Source: Tremella fuciformis
Taxonomy: Eukaryota; Basidiomycota; Tremellomycetes; Tremellales; Tremellaceae
NCBI GenBank assembly: GCA_032768795.1
Contig: CP136497.1
Location: forward strand, 560,501 to 624,500
Direction of reading: 5' to 3'
Length of the DNA stretch: 64,000 bases
This document shows positions 1-10,345 of this stretch, in pieces; the stretch's first letter is position 1; each line of letters begins with the position of its first letter. A program made the translations under genes and the position numbers. The notes below the pieces were generated by a model, which was given only the letters and a program-made list of their open reading frames with translations, ran no database searches and was not told the DNA's origin.

Positions 1-1064
1 GACATAACAGGTGCAGAAGCGTTCGGGATGGATCAGAGAAGGGGTGAGTCCTGCTCCTTACCCTCCCATAGCTCATGCTGACTTCCAGGTCACCCAGCCC
101 GAATCGTTAGTCCCACGTTCTTGCAACTTTTCGACGCCCCCTCCCCCACCCTTCCTTCGCATGAGACCGATCATAAGCAGTCCTTTGTTCAATGCGAAGG
201 TGACACGCGTACGACTCTCGCTGACACGCGTCAGGATATCCGACCATATGTGCCGAATGGCTTTGATGGCAATGATGCTGCCCACCGACCCTCAGCGGCC
301 GCTGAACATTGCCCGATGTGTCATGGTGCGTTTGACGTCTTCGGACCCGATGACCCGCTGGCCGAGCTTGGAGTGTGGTCTGAGCTCAAGCTGATTTCAG
401 ATGGCGTTGGTGCATGACCTAGCCGAGGCTCAGTCAGTCGAGTCGCCTTCTTTCATCTTCGCCCGCTGACCTGCAGTGTGGGAGACATCACCCCGGTCGA
501 AGGCGTTACGCCCGAGGTCAAACACCAGCTGGAGGAAGATGCCATGAATTCGTTCTTGAATGAGATGCTGGGTGGGGAAGGCAACACGGAGGCCCGCGAG
601 CGGTTCAGGAGCCTGTTCGAAGAGTATGAGGCACGGGAGACGCCAGAGGCCAAGCTAGTAAAGGTAAGCCATGCGCTTCGAGTGTGGTCGATCTGTACTT
701 ACAGGCAGGACTTGGATCGCCTAGAGCTGGCATTGCAAGCAGTAGAGTACGAGCGCTGTGAGTTCGGCTGCACTATCCGCCTGTCCGTATCTGCAGCTGA
801 CTCTATAGCGCAGGACATCCGGACACTTCATCCGTTCTTCACTGGATCTATACGTCAGTTGCCAATGAGAAGATGTTCGGCGTCAGCTGATGCACAGCCA
901 ACCTCGAGCACCCTGTGGTCCGACAATGGGCCGACTCGTTGATGGTAGAGCGCAAGCAGCTGTGGGCATCGCGCGGTCGCGCAACCGAGGAACGAGCGGG
1001 TCTCGAGGGCTGCGGTGGTATCGCATACAAAGAGCCTTCGACCGGTTCGCAGAACGGACAATAG
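1..1064 (+). CDS. HDDC2: HD-domain 5'-deoxynucleotidase (HDDC2/YfbR/Ygk1 family), 5' end missing
   Basis: Metal-dependent HD-domain phosphohydrolase of the HDDC2/YfbR family, whose known members dephosphorylate deoxynucleoside 5'-monophosphates. Six exons can be read. The window opens at an intron end; the first exon (from 11) gives QKRSGWIREGV, the family's N-terminal signature. After splicing come the first metal-binding histidine (SDHMCRMALMAM, near 240), the HD pair (ALVHDLAEA, near 400) and VGDITPVEG (near 480). The helical part EAKLVKDLDRLELALQAVEYER spans the intron at 664-706. The tail HPVVRQWADSLMVERKQLW is in the frame that ends at TAG 1062-1064. Some exon edges around 760-900 are uncertain because two acceptors compete. 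The start codon lies upstream of the window. Confidence 0.85.
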
Positions 1065-1270
1065 CATCAACCACCAACCACCTTAATTATCGCATCAGTC
1101 ACACATCTTGTTGTTTATAGTATACGCCCCTGCTCGAAATTCGCGGTACCCCGCATGTCTGGACCATCATGTAGAGCTACCACGAGAGTGCATGAGATAC
1201 ATGACCTACAAACAAGATGGGTTAGGCTACATTCGACAGAAAGTGGTGGAGGGAGGAACGTCTCGCGTGA

Positions 1271-2624
1271 TTAGAAGTACAGGCGTTGCGCGGCGCTTTG
1301 CGACGTCTCGGCTGGGCAGTAGGGGCATTTGACTGGACGGCGCCTGAAGGTCAGCTCGACTTCACGCACGGAAAGCTGACGCACGCTGACTTGAGCATCC
1401 TGGCAAAGCTCTCTTCGGCAATGACATGACCGCACGATAGCATCTTGGGGGGGTTGACATCTGTCGCTTGTTCCTTCGAGACCGGGCAGACAAAGATGGA
1501 GTGATATCGCCGAGACGAGGGCAGAGGGACCTCCATCTGTCCATCAGCTGATGCCTCAATACACTTTCAGCTGTACTCACCGGCAGCTCTTGCCAAGTGC
1601 GCACGTTGCCCAGGTGCTCCCCCATCACTCTTCTCGCCTTCTCAATGACGTTCAGGGCTCCGCCCCGACTGCCGAGATCCACCACCACCTCAAGCGGCTC
1701 TTCCTTCGGCCATCCATGTCGGCGGCAAAACTCGGCGCGGAACATGCTGACGAGCGGCTGGATCGACAGTGCCTGTCGGGCAAGCTCGGCAGAGTAGGGC
1801 GACGGTGGAGTACCGCTGGACACGGCGGGTTCGTGATAAAGGCGAGAGGTGAGGAGTTGTAGCACGGGCTGGGTCGGGACGTAAACCATGAGATTCTTGC
1901 GGGCGTAGACGAGCGCCTCGGCTGCATTGGGCAGCGAGAGGAACACATGTCTGTGCAGGTGATACGGCAAGGGCGAGGGGTGCGGCGGGGCAGAGAGGTA
2001 CGCCGCGTTTGTCTCGCACCATCTGGAGATCAGCCCAGGAGCCAGAAAAAAGAGGGTGCATCACTCACGCTAGGGCCGAGCTGACGTTTCCCGACTCGAT
2101 ATCGTCGATGATGGCGTGCATATCCTTGGCCAGAGCTCGCTTCTCCGCGTCGTACACACACCCGGTCTCGTCCTCGAAAGCATCGACCGCGTCCCACAAG
2201 CCCCGCCGGCCAAGGGAATCAAGGACGACCTTGTCCAGCGCCACCTGCGCCGCGGGCGAGGAGAAGAGTGGCGGGTCAGAGTAGGCAGAGGAGATGGTCG
2301 CGAGGTTCGGCGGGAAGTTCTGCCAATCAGCCCCAGTCCAAGCAGCTTCTCATCTGGACGACACACCTTCTCAACCGCTTTCCCCACCCCGCCTAGACCC
2401 GCATACCACCCTTTGAGCCCCTTCTCCACTTCCTTCTTCGCCTTGACCACTTGTTTCTGCAGATCGGAGATGACGACCGAGGGGTCGTCGCCATCTTGTA
2501 TGCGTTGGCGGGCGCGGGCGAAGTGCTCCTCGAGCAGGACGGTCAGAGGTCCCGAGGCCGAGGTGGACGGGGAGGAGGATAAGCCTTCGAGCGCCGAGAG
2601 CGCCGCGGCGATCTCGGACGTCAT
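1271..2624 (-). CDS. RMD5: Rmd5/Gid2-like RING E3 subunit of the GID/CTLH complex
   Basis: Homologue of yeast Rmd5 (Gid2) and human RMND5, the RING-bearing E3 subunit of the GID/CTLH ubiquitin ligase that in yeast degrades gluconeogenic enzymes. The N-terminal exon (ATG at 2622-2624) is helical and charged. The middle contains a LisH/CTLH-like region (DMHAIIDDIESGNVSSAL, near 2060-2130). The C-terminus holds the family's degenerate RING: VCPVSKEQATDVNPPKMLSC, then GHVIAEESFARMLK. Across a short intron (about 1308-1355) it continues with RRPVKCPYCPAE and stops at 1271-1273. At least three introns. It is transcribed toward the preceding nucleotidase gene; the two 3' ends are about 200 bp apart. 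Family assignment is firm; the exact borders of the exon near 2290-2340 are not. Confidence 0.88.
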
Positions 2625-2899
2625 CTCCCTCGATGTCTGGATGTACTGTGGTGCTATGCAGCACCACCGCTACTACTTATGGAGAGCTGATGCAGTATAG
2701 CAGATGGAGAATGCTTATCGTCCATCGCTCATCACGACATGACGACGTCGCGCCGAGGCCAGCCTGAGAGGACGAGCATGACGTGGGTCCCTGATCCGTT
2801 TGATCCCGTCGCCGCCTCTGCGGCTGAGGACAGATTTCAAAGCTTGTGCTCAACTGACAATAATCTCTGCACGCTCAATCTACCAGAGACAATAGCGAC

Positions 2900-3242
2900 A
2901 TGTCATACGCCGCACAGCCATCACAAGCGCAATGGGGATCGAACAACCCGAACCAGATGCCACCGCGGGATACGCCCAAACAGCCAGAAATCATCGAATA
3001 TCTCTGCGGAGGTGAGTGGAGAGACCGTATAAGAACTGCGATACATACACGAGGTGCGGCATAGGGACATGACTGAAGCTATAGATTGCGGTGCGAAGAA
3101 CCCGATGAAGCCTGGAGAGGCGATCAGGTGTAAAGAGTGCGGGCACCGTGTCTTATACAAGCCCCGGACGTTCAGAAGTCAGCTGCTTTCCGGATCTCTT
3201 GAAGCTGACTGACAAACAGTCGTACAATTCGAGGCGAGATAG
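2900..3242 (+). CDS. RPB12: RNA polymerase I/II/III common subunit Rpb12 (ABC10-alpha)
   Basis: Smallest zinc-binding subunit shared by the three nuclear RNA polymerases. Three exons (2900-3011, 3085-3177, 3220-3242) join in frame to 75 residues, close to the family's usual length. The protein has an N-terminal Gln/Pro/Asn-rich stretch and then the conserved core: EYLCGDCGAKN, CKECGHRVLYKPRTFR and the terminal VQFEAR. The four zinc cysteines (CxxC...CxxC) are all present. The ATG at 2900 gives the shortest open path into the core and no upstream ATG is in frame. It is divergent from the Rmd5 gene, with about 275 bp between the start codons, so the two probably share a promoter region. Confidence 0.93.
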
Positions 3243-3511
3243 CATCGTTACGAAAACGGATGGTGCGATTCGATGCGCGAGAGATACTGGGGCATTCGAG
3301 TTCATATATGGGCGGGCGCCTTGCAGGCTTGACCCGGTGTATTTGTACTATATTCGCATGTACAGCACGCCATTACGACCAACTTGAAGGACGCTGGTCT
3401 TCACTGCTCTACCCCTTTTACCACCGGGGAATCTTCTCTGTAGAGTCACCTTGTTGAGGAGAGCAATAGTGCTCAAGATCTCCAGTGTGGACGTAGCGAG
3501 ACTTAGTACCT

Positions 3512-4371
3512 TCATTTGGCTGGGGTGGGATCGTCCAAAGCGCTCCTCAGGACTGATATAAGCTTCCTCCCCTGGTCAAACACGGGCACTCACGCTTCCT
3601 GACACTCTTGGCGTAGCTGTCTGGCGTCTCGCCGGTACTCTTCCTGAATACCCTTAAAAAGTAAAACTTGCTCATGCCCACCTCCCTCGCCAGGTCATCC
3701 AGCTTGGGCACCTCCCTCCCCTCCACCACACAGCCCACAATGAGATCCTTGGCCCGCTCGACCGTCACCTCCTGCCTCCTGTCCGAGGCGGTCTGCGCTT
3801 GGTCCGGCAAGCAGCGCTTGCACGGCTTGTACCCCTTCTTCTCCATCTCCACGCGGATGCGAAGGGCGGCCAGCTCCCCGCCGCCCGGCGGATTCGGTAT
3901 GAAGCCGACGTTTTTGCGTTTGGGGCGGCGGGCGGGGCAGGTGGGCCGGCAATAGCATCGCGTCGAGTGGACGAGGTAGAAGAACGACGTGGCGCCTGGG
4001 TCGCGCTGCAATACGGCCGTCCATTTCTCCTCGTCGGTCGCGTATGATCCAATGGTGGGATCGGGCGGCGTGTCTGCTTCGGCTGGCGATGCATCTACTT
4101 GCAGAGATGCGAGCGGACCGGTCCATTGTGGGGTAGAGATTACGGACCCCGTTGTAGTGGCCGAGCTTGCGGCCTCGGACGGGGTGGCCGAGTCGACTTT
4201 GGTCATTGGGACTGGCCAGATATATCCGCTGTGGAGGAACGAGTCGAGCGCCGCTAGAGCGAACGCGTCGGACGGCGCGGGCGATGTTACGTGCGGTACG
4301 GCGAGCGCATCGTATAGCAACGTTGGAACCAGTGAGGTTTCTGCGGGCGTGAGCGATGGTGGACGGCCCAT
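3512..4371 (-). CDS. Ada-type zinc-binding plus AraC HTH protein
   Basis: Protein with the N-terminal half of bacterial Ada: the methyl-phosphotriester zinc domain followed by an AraC-type helix-turn-helix. In E. coli Ada this domain accepts methyl groups from damaged DNA phosphates and so becomes a transcription activator. Visible here: DEEKWTAVLQRD, FFYLVHSTRCYCRPTCPARR and YKPCKRCLPD, which supply four cysteines as C-x3-C...C-x2-C. Then comes VPKLDDLAREVGMSKFYFLR-VFRKSTGETP, an AraC recognition helix. Residues 1-110 are a Ser/Thr/Ala-rich leader unlike Ada. The last exon after the intron at about 3594 ends in DDPTPAK with TGA at 3512-3514. No methyltransferase domain (PCHR motif) follows, so it is not a full O6-methylguanine repair enzyme. 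Confidence 0.82.
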
Positions 4372-5155
4372 AGAGCAGACCTACGGAAATCCTGACAGTC
4401 CATAGGTGAGATTTACAGTGGTGAGGTCCTGGCGGATGCTGTGATGCAGAGGTCAGGTAGTCCTTGATGGGATATGCGAGCGATGCCGTCCATTTAAGAG
4501 GCACGTTTGACTCATGATGACTGTACGATGTCGGACTGAATCTTCTTGCGCAGCGTTGCTTTCAATGTTCCTCCCGGCTCCGCTCCCTCCATCGCACTTG
4601 ACGCCTTGCTTTCATTTTGCCACCGCCTCCGTGCAATACAGTATCTCCCAAGTCGCCCATCTCAGCGAAAGAGGAGCGAACACGGCAAGGTCCGAGCAGT
4701 GCTGCAGACCGTTCGCAGAACAAAGCTTCTCAAGCAACCCAACTCTCCGGAGGACTCAAAGTTTCCACACCGAAACTACCTTACTCATGCTTCATGGCAT
4801 CAACAAGAGTCGAGCCGAGCAGCGACGGACTGCCGTCCGACCAGACATGTCGTTGTTCCGCAAGGAACCCGAGCGTCGCACCGGACAAACCCTCACATAG
4901 CTTATTGCAGATCGACGAATGCCAAGACAACGCCGCTGCATTCCAGGTCTTACTCATGCGCCATACGACGCTGTCCAGCTTATGGGCTCGAAAGACAGTC
5001 AAGCCCGTGGCAAGGCAAGGTGAAGCCACAAACAAACAACAATGGCAACAATCCTACCACGCAACGCTCACATATATGGCGGTGTAGCAGGACTCGGGAC
5101 GCTATGACTACTCATTGCTCGACATTGCTAGCTCGCGTTCTGAACGCTCATCACT
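4372..5155. other. Divergent intergenic region, no gene recognised
   Basis: About 780 bp between the divergent Ada-type and secreted-protein genes. It has long open frames but none with family features or splice signals that make a coherent protein. It most likely holds the two promoters and 5' leaders. Confidence 0.5.
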
Positions 5156-6088
5156 ATGATTCGCGCTTTGTTGGCTCTGCTTCTCGCGGCCTGCGTGCTC
5201 GTCACCGCGGCCCCTACCTTCTCAAACGAGCGCTCGCACGGCGCAAGCCTGAGCAATGCCGAGCGATTCAAGAGGGGACTGCCGCCAAAGACCCCGCTCA
5301 GGCGCTTCAACGCTACCTCAACCAGGAGTCAGTCGTATTCCACCTCGCGAATGAGAGGTTCAGCCCAGCTGATAGCAGACTACCTCCCCAAGCGTTCTGT
5401 ATCGGGGACGCGCACCTACATCCAGGCCAGCCCGGTGGTCGAGTCCAAACGGGCCACAGACGAGCGTGGCGGCGGCACGCCGTACGACACCATCTCCTAC
5501 GTGACATACCAGTCCGACTCGGGTGTCTACGGACTCGTACGCCTCTCGACTAACTTATGTAGACGCGCTGATCCGCAGACGGTCGATCCGACGCTGGCGA
5601 CCCCGTTCTACTTCACCACGTCCGGCACGGCCGACCAGAACCTCATGGTGGACGACGGCAACGGGGGCACCGACTACGCCGTCAGCATCAAGTACTCGCA
5701 GCACAGCGCGTCCGACACCAAGATGGCTGCAGGCAACGGCCTGTGAGTTGTTCCGCCGTGGATTCGAAGGGAGGGTCGCTCACATCCGGACAGGTCTATT
5801 CTGTTCCAAAAGTCCACCACGCATACAAGCGTCGCCGCGTCGCGTGGGCAGAGCGTGCAGAGCCCTATCTGGTATACGCCCTCGACGTTCCCCGACGTGG
5901 TCTGGATCAGCTACCACGACTACGACACGGGCGGCCCGGTCAACCTCCCGACGTATGTCTTGACCGTGGGCCAGGGCACGTACCCGTATGCGCTTGGTGC
6001 CGCGCCGACCACGGGCGACTTTCCGTCCGGCTACGCAACGAATATTGCGCAGGTCAACCTGAAGTGGGTCGACACGCTACCGGTCTGA
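5156..6088 (+). CDS. Secreted protein of unknown function
   Basis: Predicted secreted protein. The first 20 residues are a clear signal peptide (MIRALLALLLAACVLVTAA) with a likely cut before PTFSNE. The mature start carries LSNAERFKRGLPPKTPLRR, a motif frequent near the N-terminus of basidiomycete secreted proteins whose function is not known. The rest is rich in Ser, Thr, Tyr, Asp and Gly (for example DQNLMVDDGNGGTDY, WISYHDYDTGG) and looks like a beta-rich extracellular domain. Two introns are supported: about 5537-5579 (branch CTAAC) and about 5744-5792; after splicing the frame runs to TGA 6086-6088. I do not recognise a catalytic motif. It could be a cell-wall or effector-like protein; the sequence does not decide. 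Confidence 0.72.
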
Positions 6089-6594
6089 GCGAGAGAGTAG
6101 GAGAAGCAATTGTTCCCAAGTGGCAGTTGAGGGCCTTTGACGTGGCGTGGTCTCTCATCTTGTGCGGGATATACTGTACCTTTCTGGGCAATGACTTGGA
6201 CATTGCGGCGATATGTACGGGTGGACACTTGTTTACTGGGTCTTTTTGGGCAGGACGATGCAGTCATGGCATTGCTGTCCACGAAACCTCTCGCATCTCA
6301 TCGTCTATGATGTCGCGCGACTCGGGCGGAACTGACGCCAATCGCTTATCTATGGCGGGCCGGCGGCCTCATAATTACTTTCTGAGTGGCGATTTTTACC
6401 TTTCCATTCAGACTTGTCTTCACTTCCATTTTTTACGCGTCATATGCATGCTACGGCCCTCAAACCAGCACCAAACGAATCAGTGCATCATTCTACGCGT
6501 CGATAGACCCCAAGAACGCCTCTGGACGACGTGTGGAACGTTGTTAAATGGTGGGTTGAATGATCGCTCGGGGAACGAACAAAACTGACATTCA
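6089..6594. other. Intergenic, nothing recognised
   Basis: Roughly 500 bp after the secreted-protein stop. No convincing coding exon is seen. A first exon of the downstream integrase-like gene may lie here, because that gene's reading continues upstream of its first in-frame ATG and meets a splice acceptor-like CAAG near 6595. Confidence 0.4.
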
Positions 6595-8347
6595 AGACCG
6601 ACATATCGTCACTCTCTGACCATGAGATCGCCTGTATCCAGCAGAATGTTGCCCACTATGCCTCCCAGGCCACTCTCTGGGTCGACACGAGCCCCCCACA
6701 GCGCGACGAGACCGCTTTACCCCGTCTCATCGCCTCTATCACCTCCCTCATCACGGATCTTCGGGCTGTCGAGATGGCCCTTCCTGCTCAGGTGTTTGTG
6801 CCGCTGCACATCCACCTGACACACGTGCAGGACATGCTCAAGGACGCCCAGAGGTCCGCAGACACCCTCTTGGGCAAGAATTCCATGCGGACGGCACATA
6901 CGCTGGAGTACAGCGGCGTCGCCGGCCGTCCAAGGATCGTCTGCTCAGAGCAGATGATTATCGATCTACATGACCTCGGTATGACCAAAAGACAGCTTGC
7001 AAGGCATCTAAACATCTCTCGGGCCACCCTCCAGAGGCGCAAGCATGCCCTGGGCTTGAGCAACAAGCCCCAGGAGGCTTTATCGGACTTGCAGGTCCAG
7101 GCGGTGAGCATCACCTTCTGGTCTCCGTCGATCATTACGGGCCACCAAAGCGTTTCTGACTCGCAGGAAGTTGATAGATGTTGGAAAGAGGGCGGTGGAA
7201 TGGAGGGATATCGTCTGGTCATGGCTGCCTTCGCAAGGAAACGCTTATCGGCCACCAGAGCTCAAATCCGACAGGCCATCCATGACCTGGACTCAGACGA
7301 GGCTAGACGCCGCTTTGCTCGAACGACCACCAGGAGGGTCTACAGCGTCCCATTCGCCAACAGCCTGTGGCATATCGACGGCCATCACAAGCTCATTGAC
7401 GCCAAGATCGTCATACACGGCGGGATCGATGGCAAGTCCCGAAAAGTCGTCTTTCTAAAGGCTAGCACAAACAATCGAGCTGCGACGGTCTTTGAGAGCT
7501 TCCAGGCCGCTGTCGAACGTTGTGGGCTGCCCAGCAGAGTCCGCGGAGACTATGGGAAGGAGAATCTTGAGGTCAAAGCGTTCATGGAGGCCAAGCGAGG
7601 TAGGTCTGACGGGCCAAGGCTGGGCTGATTGTTACAGGCCGCGAACATCATGCGTTCATCCAAGGCCCATCTACACGGAACCAGAGGATAGAACGCTTCT
7701 GGGTAGACCTGCAGTGGCGGTGTACATTCCGATATCGCCTGCTCTTCGATCAGTTCAAGGAGAAGGCCATCTTGAGTGTCGACAACCCCTTCGATCTTTG
7801 GTGTCTTCACCTGTGCTACCTCCCAATGCTCAATGCGAGCCTTGAGAACACCGCGACAGACTGGAATAGACACAAGATGGACGATTTGGGTGGGCGGAGC
7901 CCGGAATTGATGTGGTGGGACAGTAAGTGCGGCCACAGACCGGAAAGACCGCTGATGAAAGGTGTGCTGGACGCCGAAGCTCGCGGGATTGACATACTTG
8001 CCGATCCAGAGGCCATACTACGTGAGGAGGCCGTCCACGGCCCACATGACGATCCCCTGCGGCCGCTGGCGTTCGCAGACTACGGGCTCGATGACTATGG
8101 ACACCGAGCGGACGGTCACATTTCGCAGGACGACCCTTTCCTTGAAGTCCAGCCCGTCCTAGGGCAAGTCCCGCCCGAGGTGGTCACCGCACTGGAGGAT
8201 CCTGCATTCCAGGGGGCCCTGCTTGCTCGCATAGGCCCATGGCGGCTTGGAATGGATGATTGGGGTGAGCAGAGGTACATCCAATGCCGAGAAGAAGTGG
8301 ATGAGTTTCTACGCCGCCAATTTCCGACATTACTCAACCAGTTTTGA
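6595..8347 (+). CDS. DDE integrase-core (rve-like) transposase-type protein
   Basis: Spliced gene for an integrase-core protein of the kind found as multi-copy families in basidiomycetes. Order: a helical N-terminus; a resolvase-like helix-turn-helix (LGMTKRQLARHLNISRATLQ, near 6980-7045); then an RNase H-fold catalytic core. The core shows WHIDGHHKLID (first Asp, near 7375), GDYGKENLEVKAFME (second Asp, near 7547) and NQRIERFWVDLQWR (catalytic Glu region, near 7680). Introns lie at about 7105-7167, 7600-7637 and 7922-7960; all three remove cleanly and the ORF is intact to TGA 8345-8347. The first in-frame ATG seen is 6774. The same frame looks coding back to about 6595, so an upstream exon with the true start is likely. 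No terminal repeats were identified; domesticated or part of a larger element are both possible. Confidence 0.72.
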
Positions 8348-8633
8348 AGCTACATGCATGGGGATTGCCGAGCATGGTTGCCCGAGACCCGCTGAGCAAG
8401 CCAACACTTCATGCATCGCCATCCAGCTTGATTCTGTTGAAGAATGCAAGAAAAGGAGATATCTCGGCCTCACCGCCATCTCCCCGACATCGATCCCTTC
8501 CGTCCTTCTCCCCATCGTCCTTTGGCCTATGTCACTTGCGTGCGAATTGGGGTATCTGCTTTTCAGCCATAAGTTCTGCAGTTCGCATGGTAACAGAGCC
8601 GTTCAGCGATGAGACAAAAGAGCAGACTCGCCT

Positions 8634-9263
8634 CTATCCCATCGTGGTGTTTGCGGCGTTATCAATCATGCCGGCACGAGCAGAATTGCGGGTCATTCGT
8701 GGCATGTGTTCGTTGCGCGGTGCGAACAGTGGTGACCACTCGATTCGCTGTCTCTTGCCTCCTGGGGTCCGCCGACCCTTTGATGACGGCGATACCAGGT
8801 CGACAGGAGCATCCTGGGCTGTGCCAGCAGCCGAGGACACTCCGTCAGACCTGGTATTGCCGCCTGGGGCTTGATCCTTGTTGCCTTCGGTCCCTATAGT
8901 CTCAAACCGTCCACCACCATCAGAGGGCGTCTCCGACAAGGCAATGGGGCGTCCCAGGACGCCGCCCGCGGCCGAAGAGACCGTGCCAGCGGTCTCTTCG
9001 GCCACGGGCGGCAGAGACCAGGTGTCCACCGTCCCTGACGTGAGACGCCTAAGGGAGTCCACCGCATTCGCAGGCGATGTCTGTCCGGCCTTGCCCTTGG
9101 TCTTATGGCCTAGGACTCGATCCTTGAGGGCTTGATTGTTCGATTTGCGGGCTTGGGCTATCTCGCACTGTCGAACCGCTTGATTCCAGTCCCGGGTAAA
9201 GTCTTCTAGCTCTTCCTCGCCATCAAATGGAAGCCGCAGGGGAGTAATGATCCCTAGGCCACC
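8634..9263 (-). pseudogene. 3' portion of an unknown gene split by retrotransposon insertion
   Basis: Second half of a minus-strand gene whose first half lies at 23949-24953. The frame is open from the LTR border at 9263 to the stop at 8634. It runs on exactly from the other side when the element and one CCACC copy are removed (..DGG then LGIITPLRL..). The protein here is Glu/Lys/Ser-rich: EEELEDFTRDWNQAVRQ, then Gly/Pro/Ser low complexity and a basic C-terminus with KGRRTPGGKRQR. No family is recognised. It is convergent with the integrase-core gene (3' ends 286 bp apart). The two may belong together, but no shared termini were seen. Apart from the insertion I see no break in the frame. Confidence 0.65.
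9259..9263. repeat. Target-site duplication CCACC, left copy (Ty3-type element)
   Basis: CCACC lies directly before the left LTR (TGTCAG...) and again at 23949-23953 directly after the right LTR (...CTGACA). Joining the flanks through one copy restores the open frame of the split gene. Confidence 0.93.
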
Positions 9264-10035
9264 TGTCAGACCTGTACCCGGTGACCTGTATTAGATCCAA
9301 CTAAAGCTCACCTAAATCAATCTATCGGTTCAAGCTGCTAACTATTAACGACTATTCGTAACAGATAGTAACGAACAAGAGTAGAGTGGAACCAAGCTGG
9401 GTGAGGAGCGATCAAGACTCACTTCACTTATCTATCTCTCGTCACTGGTACGGTCGATTCTCTAAGTAGACGTTCTATCTAGAGGACTAGTTAACTAGAT
9501 CGCTGAGGAACTTCCTCTGCGATCTTCCTTCTTAAGTATCTGCTGACTCTCGCCCGCTCTCACTCTGATCCTTCTAGCATCGTCCTTCGTGGATCGTTCC
9601 ATCGTTCTCCTAGTCGCTTCTACTCGTTCCCAATACTCTCTAGTATTCTCTCGTCGTCTCTCTTCTCTTCTATCGTCTTCTCTCCGCGCTGGCTTGCATC
9701 TAATCTCCTTGCGTGCCCGTCGTCGTCCTTATCGTTCTCGGTCTCCGCCCCGTGGCCCTGACTGTGAGATAACTCTATCCTCCGTTATCGTGGACCTGAC
9801 TCTTGTCCTTGCGTGCGTTCCTATCTCAACTCGGCCGATGGAAGACTGAGACGTATCCTTCTATCGTTCTCCAGGTTGTTCCAGCGCTTTCAAGAGCAAG
9901 TCGTAGTTATTCGTGACTAATAGTGACGGTTCTATCGTACTCACGTTCTTCGGTTCGTAGGATCCTTTGGATGTTTCCGTCGGAAGTTGCCTCGTGGTAG
10001 TCTCGTGGTCAGGATGCCGTGTCGGTTTCCTGACA
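9264..10035 (-). repeat. LTR A, 3' LTR of the Ty3-type element (772 bp)
   Basis: Begins TGTCAGACC and ends GTTTCCTGACA on the plus strand; same 772 bp as 23177-23948 and the reverse of 20970-21741. It is the 3' LTR of the minus-strand element because a polypurine tract abuts its right side and pol runs toward it. Confidence 0.93.
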
Positions 10036-10050
10036 CTCCTCCCTCCTTTA
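10036..10050 (-). other. Polypurine tract next to the 3' LTR
   Basis: On the minus strand AAAGGAGGGAGGAG ends exactly at the LTR A boundary, as expected for the plus-strand DNA primer of an LTR retrotransposon. Confidence 0.8.
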
Positions 10051-10345
10051 CATCATGAGTCCCTTCATGATAAGATTAGTCGCGACTGATTTTTATTTGT
10101 TCTTGATACCGCCTATCGGTTGTCGCTTATCGTCCCGTTGCCTAGCAACGACTTTCTACATGTCGAGCATCTGCGAGTTGTCACCCTAGTTGCCTAGCAA
10201 CCGCTCGCTCTTGCGACTGCCTCATACTCGTTTTTACTCGTAACGCCGTTTTGCCGATAGACGCCCGCAGGATACATAAGGGCGTGACTGCGCCCTCTCG
10301 TTGTTCGTTCGTACATCTACTTTTCTTGACCTTTGGCGTACCCCT
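10036..10345 (+). promoter_or_regulatory. Promoter region of the antisense passenger gene, with two RFX-type X-boxes
   Basis: The 310 bp between LTR A and the ATG at 10346 contain two near-perfect palindromes: CGTTGCCTAGCAACG (10136-10150) and GTTGCCTAGCAACC (10189-10202). Both fit the RFX/Crt1 X-box pattern GTTRCC-N-RGYAAC. A TATA-like ATACATAAGG lies about 70 bp upstream of the ATG. Sites and spacing are seen in the sequence; binding by an RFX protein is inferred. Confidence 0.6.

Noticed and set aside
4546..5553. 335-codon plus-strand ORF
   Set aside because: Overlaps the secreted-protein gene in another frame, Arg/Ser-rich, no signature; a GC-rich shadow.
9138..9160. GTTCGATT resembling a tRNA B-box
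   Set aside because: No acceptor stem or A-box at the right distance; no tRNA found in the window.
9589..9849. An 86-residue ORF found three times (also 21156-21416 and 23502-23762)
   Set aside because: It lies wholly inside the 772 bp LTR and repeats only because the LTR does; Ser/Arg-rich with no domain.
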